A DNA stretch of 64,000 nt from Enterocloster lavalensis (GTDB lineage: Bacteria > Bacillota > Clostridia > Lachnospirales > Lachnospiraceae). The position numbers and the translations under genes are program-made. The stretch covers positions 744,001-808,000 of the forward strand of contig NZ_CABJCG010000001.1 of NCBI RefSeq assembly GCF_902364025.1, in the 5' to 3' direction. Shown piece after piece: positions 41,533 to 49,238 of this stretch (positions within the stretch are counted from its first letter, which is position 1; each line of letters starts with the position of its first letter). The notes beneath the pieces are model-generated. The model was not told the DNA's origin and made no database searches. It saw only the letters and a list, made by a program, of their open reading frames with translations.

Positions 41533-41682
41533 TTATGATTCTCGGCTCCCGCGCCTGCAGCCGGGGACTTCCGGGCAGGGGCTGCATTTCCCGCCGTTTC
41601 CCTTCTTGCCCTGCTTGCGGCTGACGCATTCGTCGTCGATCTCATACACCGTATTGTCATCTATCACTAACCTGTACCACAT
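41533..41682 (-). CDS. Small 49-residue protein with CxxC motif
   Basis: A short open frame below usual gene-calling length. It encodes MWYRLVIDDNTVYEIDDECV, then a Lys/Gly-rich stretch, a CSPCPEVPGC motif and a basic tail. GAGGAG lies 11 bases upstream of the ATG, and a terminator follows about 55 bases after the stop. The beta-strand-like start and the cysteine pattern (Cys19, Cys33, Cys36, Cys42) suggest a small metal-binding protein. I do not recognise the family. It is convergent with the Cys/Gly-rich gene. Confidence 0.6.
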   Translation of the reverse strand: MWYRLVIDDNTVYEIDDECVSRKQGKKGNGGKCSPCPEVPGCRRGSRES

Positions 41683-41856
41683 GGTGTGTTCATCTCCTCT
41701 TGTCCGTTCTCATAGAGGCGGTACGACGGGCGTCCCGCCCTACCATAATATATGCAAAATACCAACCCTTGCGCTTATTTTCAGAAACCCCGCATGAATT
41801 CCGGCGGCGGATCATATATTGGGAGCAAAGGATCTTGAAAGGCCGGTGGAAAAACA

Positions 41857-42273
41857 ATGAACCCATCTGACGATTATAAACTCACGGACCTGGATTACCT
41901 GGTCGGCGACCACCACCTGCAGATGATGAAGGCGGCGCTGCCGTTCTTAAATGTACCGGAACAGAAAACGCTCTCCCTGATGGTGAAATTTCAGGAGTTA
42001 AAGCGCACCTACGATCTGTTCAAAGACGAGGAAGTGGCCTCCATGGGCATCTGCTCCCTGGACCGCCAGGAAAAGCCGGGCTCCATGCGGGATATGCTGA
42101 AAGCCATACGCCCCTACGGAAACCCCTCCGAGCGCGAGATGATCGACATGGCCGAGAGCTTTATGGACGGACACACGCCTATGGATCAGCTCATGCGCCT
42201 TCTCAGCCCGGAACAGCAGTCCCGCTTTGAAACCATGCAGATGCTGATGCAGGCGTTTCAGGCTATGCCGTAA
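41857..42273 (+). CDS. Hypothetical 138-residue helical protein
   Basis: No domain recognised. The protein (MNPSDDYKLTDLDYLVGDHH...) is soluble, Met-rich and predicted mostly helical, with a MLKAIRPYGNPSEREMIDMAESF segment and a C-terminal LMRLLSPEQQSRFETMQML helix ending LMQAFQAMP. The ribosome site is modest (GGTGG, seven bases before the ATG). It is followed 108 bp later by a second small helical protein that shares an LMQAF motif, so the two probably act together. Such pairs are common, and unnamed, in Lachnospiraceae. Confidence 0.75.
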   Translation: MNPSDDYKLTDLDYLVGDHHLQMMKAALPFLNVPEQKTLSLMVKFQELKRTYDLFKDEEVASMGICSLDRQEKPGSMRDMLKAIRPYGNPSEREMIDMAESFMDGHTPMDQLMRLLSPEQQSRFETMQMLMQAFQAMP

Positions 42274-42381
42274 AGCGCATAGGGCTTAAAACCTCACTGT
42301 TTTCCCGGCAGCCGCTCCCGCACTGCCCAGGACGGCATACCCCGGACACAATTTTTATAGAAGAAAGGAATTACATAACCT

Positions 42382-42663
42382 ATGGAAGCAGATTGGAAGA
42401 GAGATCCCCGCTTAAAAGCGATGAACCCGGAAAAAATCAAGCTCCTGGAGCATTTTGCCGACCGGGTCCAGCACACGGAAAAGAATCAGCTCATGCAGGC
42501 GTTTATGGCCATGAACATGGAGGCCAAACAGCGCGGCCTTCAATTCAATGACAAGGAGACAAATCTGATCGTTTCCATCCTCACCTCAGGCATGGCGCCG
42601 GAGGAGAAGAAAAAGCTGGATATTCTGAAAATGTTGTCAAAAAAAATGGCAGGGCCGCGCTGA
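42382..42663 (+). CDS. Hypothetical 93-residue protein, partner of the preceding gene
   Basis: A small basic helical protein (MEADWKRDPRLKAMNPEKIKLL...) with KNQLMQAFMAMNMEAK resembling the C-terminus of the 138-residue protein upstream, and a C-terminal MAPEEKKKLDILKML helix. An AAGAAAGGA-type site precedes the ATG. No known domain. Its last codons are part of a bidirectional terminator hairpin, so the coding end and the RNA structure overlap. Confidence 0.75.
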   Translation: MEADWKRDPRLKAMNPEKIKLLEHFADRVQHTEKNQLMQAFMAMNMEAKQRGLQFNDKETNLIVSILTSGMAPEEKKKLDILKMLSKKMAGPR

Positions 42664-42686
42664 TACAGCGCTCCCTGCCATTCTTT
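42639..42686. terminator. Bidirectional terminator overlapping the 93-residue gene end
   Basis: AATGGCAGGG (42645-42654) and CCCTGCCATT (42673-42682) with inner GCGCTG/CAGCGC pairing. The minus-strand reading is followed by TTTTTTTT, the plus reading by CTTTA. Confidence 0.9.
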
Positions 42687-42692
42687 ATCGTC

Positions 42693-43484
42693 TTATCCCA
42701 CGTTCAGCAAAGACGGATCGATCTCCTGATACCCCTCGGTATCCGGCAGCGTCACCTCAACGGTCTTGCCCGGATCGTGAACCTCTGCGGTCATCTCCAT
42801 CTTCAGGCCGATGGTCTCTCCCTGCATGGTCATATCCATGTCCATGGTCATCTTCATGTTGGTGTAATAGCCTTCTTTGTTCAGAGTCAGATCGCCCTCC
42901 ACGGTTTTAATGGTGAACTGAGCCGTATCCATACCCGGCATCATGCCTCCCATGGACTCCATCATTTCCTTCATGTAGGAATCCATCTTCGCCGGATCTG
43001 CGGAGAAGGTCAGAATGGTGGTATCTCCATCTTTCTTGGCCTGGATATCCTTCATGTACTCAACGTTTAAGTTTCCATTGTCCGTAGTCTGCTTTACCTG
43101 CTCCATCAGCTTATCCATGTCCATGGCGTACTTCATCTTCTGGCCCATCATATCCATGTAGTAGTAGCCGTCGGTGTAGAACATGCTGGTCTCAATGGAC
43201 TGGCCCATCAGGGAGGTGGAGCCCTTGGCAACATACTTCATCTTATCCGTATTCACATCCGCCATCTGAATGTCCATATCCACATCCACATCGATGGTCT
43301 CCTCGCCCTGGCTCATGGTCATCTTCACCACGGAGGACATATCCATGCTGGACAGCTCCTGGTTCTTCTTGATTGCCTCGGTGTACAGCTCCTTGGGATC
43401 CTTCTTCTTCGCACAGCCGGCCATAGACATCGCCAACAGGGCGCTCACTGCGATAATGGCAGCGCGCTTCACACTTTTTCTCAT
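42693..43484 (-). CDS. Met-rich surface lipoprotein (DUF6612-like)
   Basis: A 263-residue lipoprotein with signal peptide and lipobox LLAMSMAGC. The mature part looks like repeated beta strands that alternate Met and Asp (MKMTMDMDMTM, VDVDMDIQM) and a YYYMDMMGQKMKYAM segment; 36 of 263 residues are Met. The architecture resembles DUF6612/LolA-like outer-surface lipoproteins of Clostridia, whose function is unknown. GGAGGAAAAAG precedes the ATG. It shares an upstream promoter box with neighbouring envelope genes. Confidence 0.8.
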   Translation of the reverse strand: MRKSVKRAAIIAVSALLAMSMAGCAKKKDPKELYTEAIKKNQELSSMDMSSVVKMTMSQGEETIDVDVDMDIQMADVNTDKMKYVAKGSTSLMGQSIETSMFYTDGYYYMDMMGQKMKYAMDMDKLMEQVKQTTDNGNLNVEYMKDIQAKKDGDTTILTFSADPAKMDSYMKEMMESMGGMMPGMDTAQFTIKTVEGDLTLNKEGYYTNMKMTMDMDMTMQGETIGLKMEMTAEVHDPGKTVEVTLPDTEGYQEIDPSLLNVG

Positions 43485-43530
43485 CTTTTTCCTCCATTAA
43501 ACTTTTTATATGGGTTAATACTGTGTTACC

Positions 43531-43573
43531 ATGATACGACATAAACGGATATTTAGCAATGACTTTTTCTTAA
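43531..43573 (-). promoter_or_regulatory. Promoter of the Met-rich lipoprotein with TAAGAAAAA box
   Basis: Minus strand -35 TTGCTA, 17-bp spacer, -10 TATCAT (43531-43536). The box TTAAGAAAAAGTCATTG (43557-43573) ends 20 bases before the -10. Confidence 0.55.
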
Positions 43574-43604
43574 CAAAGTCTTACTATTTCCATAATTTCT
43601 CATT

Positions 43605-44375
43605 TTAGCGCAGATGTTCTAAGTCTCTGGCGATGATAATCCGGGTCTGCTCTGTGGCGGACATCACCAGTTCTTTGGCCCGCTCCTCGGGAAGACGGAT
43701 ACAGCCCGCGGAGCCGTTGTCCGGGTTAGCGGTAAAGCAGTGCAGAAAAATAGCCGAGCCCTGGCCTGGAACACACTCCTCGTTATAATTCAGTGCCAGC
43801 GCATAATTGTAGACCGTGTAGGACGTGGCCAGGTTCTCCGCCGAGTTCCAGTCCTTGGCTGTCTCCGACGTGTTCACCAGCCGGTTGTAGTGGGCGCTCT
43901 GAGAATCGTCCACCCAAAAGTCGCCCTGGCGCACCTTGTGATAGGGTAATTTCGCGCCCGGATCGTCCTTTAAGCCAAAGGGTATGGTAAACCGGTAGGT
44001 TCCCTCCGGCGTCTTGCCGTCCCCTTCCCGCTTCTCATCCGTGATGCCGCCCCGGCCCACAATTCCCGCTTCCTTCCAGGCCAGCTGCCATGCCCCACTC
44101 TCGTCCTTCCGGTAATACGACACGTCCGCATTGCAGCCGCCGGTGCCGACCACCACCACCATCTGGTCCGCTTCCCCTGCCGCTCCCAGGTTTTCCGGGA
44201 TAATCTCCCCGTTTTCCACAGGGTTTCCGGCCGGCGCCGGCTCTGCGATTCCCGGCCCTTTGGCGGCCGTATTCTCCGCCTCCCGGGCGGCCTGACCCGC
44301 GCCAAAACTTGTCATTGCCATGCTGAGCGCCATCAGAACCGCCCCGACGGCGGTTTTATAAATGTTCCGTTTCAT
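43605..44375 (-). CDS. Secreted YkuD-type L,D-transpeptidase family protein
   Basis: A 256-residue exported protein. A signal peptide (to about MTSFGAG) and a Pro/Glu/Ala-rich linker precede a YkuD domain with DGKTPEGTYRFTIPFG and the catalytic HCFTANPDNGSAGCIRLPE (His212, Cys225). Such enzymes make 3-3 peptidoglycan cross-links or trim cross-links outside the membrane. The active-site spacing is slightly different from the HG-x14-SHGC canon, placing it in the divergent ErfK/YbiS-like group. It shares a promoter box with the flanking lipoprotein genes. Confidence 0.85.
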   Translation of the reverse strand: MKRNIYKTAVGAVLMALSMAMTSFGAGQAAREAENTAAKGPGIAEPAPAGNPVENGEIIPENLGAAGEADQMVVVVGTGGCNADVSYYRKDESGAWQLAWKEAGIVGRGGITDEKREGDGKTPEGTYRFTIPFGLKDDPGAKLPYHKVRQGDFWVDDSQSAHYNRLVNTSETAKDWNSAENLATSYTVYNYALALNYNEECVPGQGSAIFLHCFTANPDNGSAGCIRLPEERAKELVMSATEQTRIIIARDLEHLR

Positions 44376-44461
44376 TTGACATTCCCTCGTTTTTGTATCA
44401 TTCTATGGTTTCGGTTGTCCCCGGCCTCCGCCAGCCCCGGCGGCGCCTTGTTTCTCTGATC

Positions 44462-44504
44462 ATTATAACGTTTATGGACCTTCTATGTATTTCTTTTTTC
44501 TTAC
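44462..44504 (-). promoter_or_regulatory. YkuD promoter with GTAAGAAAAAAGAAATA box
   Basis: Minus strand -10 TATAAT (44462-44467) without a good -35. Box at 44488-44504, 20 bases upstream. The same 17 bases at the same spacing precede the next gene upstream. Confidence 0.6.
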
Positions 44505-44561
44505 GTTTTTTGGAAAATGGACGTGTGCCGGGGATCGAAATAATACGGCGGTCCGCCCTTC

Positions 44562-45878
44562 CTACTGCGCAAAGCCGATCTCGCAGCGGCTGTCCCTTGT
44601 CACCCTGCCGTTCTCCAGAATAAAGTCATAGTAAAACGTGCCGTCATTGCACCCAAACACCAAATCTCCCGTCTCCGAGAAGGATCCCTCCACGCTCTCC
44701 CCCTCATAGGTGCTGCCACCTGTGGTCCCCAGATACGCCTCCACCTCGTCCAGAGTATAGGAATCCCTGGACATCTCAAACACCGTGCCCGCGTTGCTGA
44801 TCAGGCAGCGCACCGAATCGGCGGAGCGGCGCAGGTCAAAGAAACAGAACGGATTCTGGTAGGTGTACCAGTTGGTATCCGTCACCTCACCCTGCTCCCC
44901 GTAATAGAAGTCGTCCGGGTCCCCGAAGGTATCGATGAGATACGCCTCGGTGTTTCCAAGGGCCTCCCGGTAGGGGGACCGGAACCTGAAATCCGCTTCC
45001 TTCACCGGCGCGGAGGAATCCGCTGCAATGCCTCCTTCTGCCGCCTGATACAAGAGATACGCGTTGTACAGCCCCATCTTGTGCCACTGGATAAATTCCT
45101 CATCCTCATAGGCGGCATCTTTGATCGTCTGCTTTCCATCCACCTGCGTATTCAGGCGGAACAGGGAATCGTTGTGGTAATACAACCGGTATTCGCGGCC
45201 TTCCCCCACATAGTAGGCGAAAATCAGCTTTCCATCCTCAAACTCATAGGTTGCTGAATAGGGATTATTCTCATTTCCCGCCCTGACCTCGATCATTACG
45301 ATCTCCCCATTATCCTCGTATACATCCATGGTGCTCTCCGAGCGCTTGTCGTACCGGCCCGCATCCATGGCTTCCCGGTCTCTGGTCCAGGACGCCCTGA
45401 CCTGCTTCACCATGTCCTCCACCTTGGAGGCGTCCACCCGTTCCGTGAAGGGATATTCCAAAATTACGTTATCGGCGGCCGTGGTTCCGCCGGCGGACGC
45501 CGCGTTTTCCCGTGCCGCGGCGGCTCCATCCGCGTTTTCGCCGCCCGCATCTTTCCCTGCAGCAGAGTTTTCCGCCCCGGTTTTTCCCCCTGCGGTTTCT
45601 CCTTCCGCGGACTGCCCTTCACCACCGTTTTCGCCGGACTCCTTCCCTTCGCGTTCCCCCGTTTCATTGGACGCATCCGATGCGTTCCCCGCATCTTCCT
45701 CGCCGTCCTTCTCCCGGGTCTCCCAGGCTACCTCCTGATCTTCCCCGCCCTTCCCGCTGCTGCCGCAGCCCGCAGCGGAAACAGCCAGCGCGCACAGAGC
45801 CGCGGCCAGCCAAATCCGCTTAAAGTCTCTCCCCCGGTCCGCCCCTTCTGTTCCGGCCAGTCTGATTCGTCGTCTCAT
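44562..45878 (-). CDS. Surface lipoprotein with low-complexity linker, function unknown
   Basis: A ~438-residue lipoprotein: basic N-terminus, membrane-spanning signal ending in a lipobox-like AVSAAGCGSSG, then ~95 residues of Glu/Gly/Asn/Ala linker, then a folded domain from LEYPFTERVDASKVEDM to the end with several YYxx and WYTYQNPFCFFDLRR strands. No family recognised; repeated sensor-like beta segments suggest a ligand- or wall-binding role. I start at the ATG at 45878 (GGAGG 11 bases upstream); ATG 45887 is possible but too close to that site. Monocistronic. Confidence 0.72.
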   Translation of the reverse strand: MRRRIRLAGTEGADRGRDFKRIWLAAALCALAVSAAGCGSSGKGGEDQEVAWETREKDGEEDAGNASDASNETGEREGKESGENGGEGQSAEGETAGGKTGAENSAAGKDAGGENADGAAAARENAASAGGTTAADNVILEYPFTERVDASKVEDMVKQVRASWTRDREAMDAGRYDKRSESTMDVYEDNGEIVMIEVRAGNENNPYSATYEFEDGKLIFAYYVGEGREYRLYYHNDSLFRLNTQVDGKQTIKDAAYEDEEFIQWHKMGLYNAYLLYQAAEGGIAADSSAPVKEADFRFRSPYREALGNTEAYLIDTFGDPDDFYYGEQGEVTDTNWYTYQNPFCFFDLRRSADSVRCLISNAGTVFEMSRDSYTLDEVEAYLGTTGGSTYEGESVEGSFSETGDLVFGCNDGTFYYDFILENGRVTRDSRCEIGFAQ

Positions 45879-45917
45879 ATCACCCATTTCCTCCCATTTT
45901 CATTTGTACTTACCTGT

Positions 45918-45960
45918 ATTATAGCGTCCGGGCCGGACTCATTTATTTCTTTTTTCTTAC
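45918..45960 (-). promoter_or_regulatory. Lipoprotein promoter with GTAAGAAAAAAGAAATA box
   Basis: Minus strand -10 TATAAT (45918-45923); box at 45944-45960, identical in sequence and spacing to that before the YkuD gene. Confidence 0.6.
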
Positions 45961-45986
45961 ATTTTCCCGGTTTTGCCCACAATATA

Positions 45987-46020
45987 ACCGCCCGCAGGCT
46001 GTGTCAGCGGCCCATTACAC
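45987..46020 (-). repeat. Intergenic palindromic repeat, copy 5
   Basis: Minus-strand sense GTGTAATGGGCCGC, TGACACAGCCTGC, GGGCGGT. It directly follows the U-tract of the ABC operon terminator. Confidence 0.8.
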
Positions 46021-46071
46021 AAAAATAAAGGAGATCTCCGCAAATCCTGACCGGATCGCCGGAAATCTCCT
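46021..46071 (-). terminator. Terminator of the ABC transporter operon
   Basis: Minus strand AGGAGATTTCCGGCGATC pairs with the later GGAGATCTCCT region, followed by TTTATTTTTG. Confidence 0.8.
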
Positions 46072-46105
46072 GAAACTTAAGCCGCTATAAATTTTCAAAC
46101 AGGCT

Positions 46106-46936
46106 CTAGCCTTTCACCGCTCCCGCGGTCAGCCCCTGGATAAAATACCGCTGCAGGAACACAAACACAATGGTCACCGGGATCGCCGCCACAATGCTGG
46201 CCGCCATCATATAGCCCCAGTTGGTGGAAGCCTCCCCCAGAAAGGTCATGACCAGACCGGAAGCCAGGGTCCGCTTTGTAGCGTCCGTCACCAGGGTCAT
46301 GGAGTAGAGCAGGTCGTTCCAGCTCCACACAAATCCGTAAATCGCAATGGATATCATACCCGGAACCGTGATCGGGAACACGATCTGAAACATAATCTTT
46401 AAGTTCCCCGCCCCGTCGATTCTGGCGCTCTCAATCAGGGAGTCCGGCAGCTGGTCGAAATAGGATTTGAGCGTCCAGGTACCCACCGGAAGCGTGAACA
46501 CCACGTAGGAGATGAGAAGGGCCCAGTAGCTGCCCAAAAGCCCGGTCTTCTGCATGAGCACGTAGATCGACAGCAAAAGGATCGCCTGTGGAAACGCCTG
46601 GCTCATCATAAACAGCCCCATCACCAGCTTCCTGCCCCGATAGCGGAACTTGGAGAAGCTGTAAGCCGCAAACGCGCAGACAATGGTCGCCATCAGGCTG
46701 CTGCCGAAGGAGACCAGCAGGCTGTTGCGCAGATAGCGCATGATTTTCCCGTCCGTCACAATATGGGCGAAATTCTCCATCGTCTTTGTGCCCGTGAAGA
46801 AGTCCAGCGTGAACGTCTCCGCCGCGGGCTTCAGCGCGGTGTTGATCATCCACAGCAGGGGAAGAAAGATAAATCCTCCGATTGTGACCGTAAAAATCCA
46901 GAAAAATACGCGAAATCCCGGTGTCTTTCGAAACAT
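46106..46936 (-). CDS. Carbohydrate ABC transporter permease (MalG-type)
   Basis: A 276-residue inner-membrane permease with six predicted helices. The EAA loop is ESARIDGAGNLKIMFQIVFPI, the contact site for the ATPase. The first helix begins FFWIFTVTIGGFIFLPLLWM. It pairs with the MalF-type permease encoded 12 bp upstream. No ATPase gene lies in the operon, so a shared MsmK-type ATPase elsewhere is probably used. Confidence 0.93.
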   Translation of the reverse strand: MFRKTPGFRVFFWIFTVTIGGFIFLPLLWMINTALKPAAETFTLDFFTGTKTMENFAHIVTDGKIMRYLRNSLLVSFGSSLMATIVCAFAAYSFSKFRYRGRKLVMGLFMMSQAFPQAILLLSIYVLMQKTGLLGSYWALLISYVVFTLPVGTWTLKSYFDQLPDSLIESARIDGAGNLKIMFQIVFPITVPGMISIAIYGFVWSWNDLLYSMTLVTDATKRTLASGLVMTFLGEASTNWGYMMAASIVAAIPVTIVFVFLQRYFIQGLTAGAVKG

Positions 46937-46948
46937 ATCCTTCCCCTC

Positions 46949-47839
46949 CTATTCCGCTTCATTGACCTGGCGCAGGTAAACAAAGGAAAACAGCGCCAGC
47001 AGCACGGCCCAGATGGTTCCGATGGTGGCCGCCTTGCCCATATTCCAGTTCTTAAACGCCGTGGTGTACACCTCGATGGACAGCGTGGTGGTGGCCCTGG
47101 CCGGCCCGCCCTGAACCATGGTCCAGGGCAGGTCAAAATGCTGCAGGTTTCCGATTGTGCCCAGAATCAGCACCAGAAACGCAATCGTCTTCATGGACGG
47201 CAGAACCATATACCAGAAAACCTGCCAGTTGTTGGCCCCGTCCACTCTGGCCGCCTCCACCTGCTCCAGGGAAACGCCCTGCAGACCGCCCAGCAGGAAC
47301 GCCATGTACCACGGCAGCATCTGCCAGGTTCTGGCGATCACCACGCAGGCCAGCGCCGTGCCGGTCTGCCCCAGCCAGGGGATTCCGGCCTCCAGCACCC
47401 CCAGCTTCATGAGCAGGCCGTTTAAAACGCCGTACTGGCCGTTAAAAATCCAGCTCCAGAGAAATCCGATGGCCGTGCCGGGGATAATCCAGTTCACCAG
47501 CGTCACGCCCCGCAGAAACTCAGAACCCTTAAAACCCTGGTTTAACAGGATGGCCCAGATGAACCCGAGGGTAAACGGGAGCAGCGTCGAAAAGATCACA
47601 AACACCACCGTGGTTCGCACTGTTTTCATGAAATACGGATCCGCGAACACCTTCCGGTAATTCTGCAGCCCGATATACTGGTATTCCGGCGACAGCATGG
47701 TCCTGTCCGTGAAAGACATGATAATCGCGCTGATAAAGGGATAGAGTATAATCCCCGCAAATATCGCCAGGCCCGGCACTACCAGCAGAAATCCCACCTG
47801 GCCGTTGGTGAGGCGAATGCCCGTTTTTCCCTGTTTCAT
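46949..47839 (-). CDS. Carbohydrate ABC transporter permease (MalF-type)
   Basis: A 296-residue membrane protein with six helices; EAA loop EAARVDGANNWQVFWYMVLPSM. Motifs GFLLVVPGLAIFAGIILYPF at the start and IPGTAIGFLWSWIFNGQYG in the middle are typical of MalF/UgpA proteins. It forms the translocation pore with the next gene's product and docks the upstream binding protein. Spacing to the binding-protein gene is 16 bp. Confidence 0.93.
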   Translation of the reverse strand: MKQGKTGIRLTNGQVGFLLVVPGLAIFAGIILYPFISAIIMSFTDRTMLSPEYQYIGLQNYRKVFADPYFMKTVRTTVVFVIFSTLLPFTLGFIWAILLNQGFKGSEFLRGVTLVNWIIPGTAIGFLWSWIFNGQYGVLNGLLMKLGVLEAGIPWLGQTGTALACVVIARTWQMLPWYMAFLLGGLQGVSLEQVEAARVDGANNWQVFWYMVLPSMKTIAFLVLILGTIGNLQHFDLPWTMVQGGPARATTTLSIEVYTTAFKNWNMGKAATIGTIWAVLLALFSFVYLRQVNEAE

Positions 47840-47855
47840 ACGAACCTCCTGAATC

Positions 47856-49205
47856 CTACAGTGAATTTAACCGCGCCGCCATATCCGCTACCGCCTGCTC
47901 CGCGCTCTTCTGACCCAGAAGCGCATACTGAAGTTCTTCCGTGACAATGGATTTCACCTCGCTGGCGTTGGTCATACGCGCCGTCTCCTCCAGCCTGGCC
48001 GTTGCCGTGGACTTGATAAAGCCGTTGAGATATGCGTCGTTTTTAACCTCATCCTTTTCCATCGCAGACTTGGTCACCGGAGGCATGCCGTTGTTCTTAA
48101 AATAATCCATTGCGATCTCGTCGCTCACCAGCGTCTTGGCCAGCTCGGTCGCAGCCTCCTTGTGTTCGGAATCCTTAAAGATCACCAGCATATGGCCCCA
48201 CATGGTGCTCTGCGGCTGGTCTCCCTCCTTTAACACCGGGCGCTCCATGGCGGAACACACCTTTACCACATCGTCCGGGGACACGCCGTTGCTCACCGCC
48301 TGGCCCTTTGCCACTACCGCGTCGTCGTAGAACGCCACCTTACCCTGGGCAAACAGCTGTCTGGCCTCGCCCCGCCCGGTATCCATGGCGATATAACCCT
48401 TTGACAGCATATCCTGATACCATTTCACGCAGGACACCGCCGCCTCGCTGTCCACGGCAACGCTGCCGTCCTCGTTAAACAGGGATCCGCCGAAGGTCCA
48501 CAGCCACGGCATGAAATCTCCCGCGCAGGTGGCGTCCTTGGTGGAAACCGCATAGGGAATCACATCGCCGCCCAGAGCCTTCACGTCTGCAAGGCACTTC
48601 TCAAACTCCTCCATGGTCGCCGGCACGTTCTCCCAGCCCGCTTCCTTTAAAATGGTGGGGTTGTAGACCATGCTGATGCTGGCCATGCTCCAGGGCATCC
48701 CATACTGCTTTCCGTCGATATTTCCCACAGCCAGGGCGGACTCCTGGAAATTCTCCTTGAGGTAGTCCGCGCCCATCACCTCGTTCAAATCCGCAAGCAC
48801 CCCTGCGTTGGCCACGGTGTTGAAAATTCCGATATCCACCTGGGCGATGTCCAGCTGCTCGCCGCCCTGGGTACGGATCAGCAGCTGCTGCGCCGTGTCG
48901 GCCCAGGTCCAGCCCACCCATGTCACTTCATTTCCCGTATCCTTCCGGTACGTGTCCATCATCCGCTGGAAAATATCCTTGGAGGCCTCCTCCTCGCCGG
49001 ACCATCCGGCCCAGACGATATTCTCCGCTTCTTTTGCCGCCTCAGTGGCGCCACTCTCCGCTTCCGTCTTCTCCTCCTGCTTGGCTGTCTCTGCTGTGGG
49101 AGCCGCCGTCTGCTCGGTTTTTACCCCCCCCCCCGTGCATCCAACCAGCATTCCCGCTGTCATCGCTGCCGCCAGCACGACGGCCAATGTTCTTCTTTTT
49201 TTCAT
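47856..49205 (-). CDS. Sugar-type ABC transporter substrate-binding lipoprotein
   Basis: A 449-residue extracellular binding protein of the SBP_bac_1 family. Lipobox MLVGCTGGG is followed by a Glu/Thr/Ala linker and the mature domain (IVWAGWSGEEEASKDIFQRMM, GEQLDIAQVDIGIFN, YGMPWSMASISMVYNPTIL). The ligand is not predictable. The Gly triplet after the lipid Cys is encoded by an 11-base G tract (49124-49134) that invites slippage. Cotranscribed with the FAD oxidoreductase gene upstream (33-bp gap). Confidence 0.92.
   Translation of the reverse strand: MKKRRTLAVVLAAAMTAGMLVGCTGGGVKTEQTAAPTAETAKQEEKTEAESGATEAAKEAENIVWAGWSGEEEASKDIFQRMMDTYRKDTGNEVTWVGWTWADTAQQLLIRTQGGEQLDIAQVDIGIFNTVANAGVLADLNEVMGADYLKENFQESALAVGNIDGKQYGMPWSMASISMVYNPTILKEAGWENVPATMEEFEKCLADVKALGGDVIPYAVSTKDATCAGDFMPWLWTFGGSLFNEDGSVAVDSEAAVSCVKWYQDMLSKGYIAMDTGRGEARQLFAQGKVAFYDDAVVAKGQAVSNGVSPDDVVKVCSAMERPVLKEGDQPQSTMWGHMLVIFKDSEHKEAATELAKTLVSDEIAMDYFKNNGMPPVTKSAMEKDEVKNDAYLNGFIKSTATARLEETARMTNASEVKSIVTEELQYALLGQKSAEQAVADMAARLNSL
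49124..49134 (-). repeat. G11 homopolymer tract in the binding-protein gene
   Basis: Eleven consecutive C on the plus strand, read as ACG-GGG-GGG-GGG-GTA directly after the lipidated Cys codon. One base gained or lost would shift the frame at residue ~25 and silence the transporter. Confidence 0.9.
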
Positions 49206-49238
49206 GGTAATCCTCCTCTTTATATGATAATAGAATTG

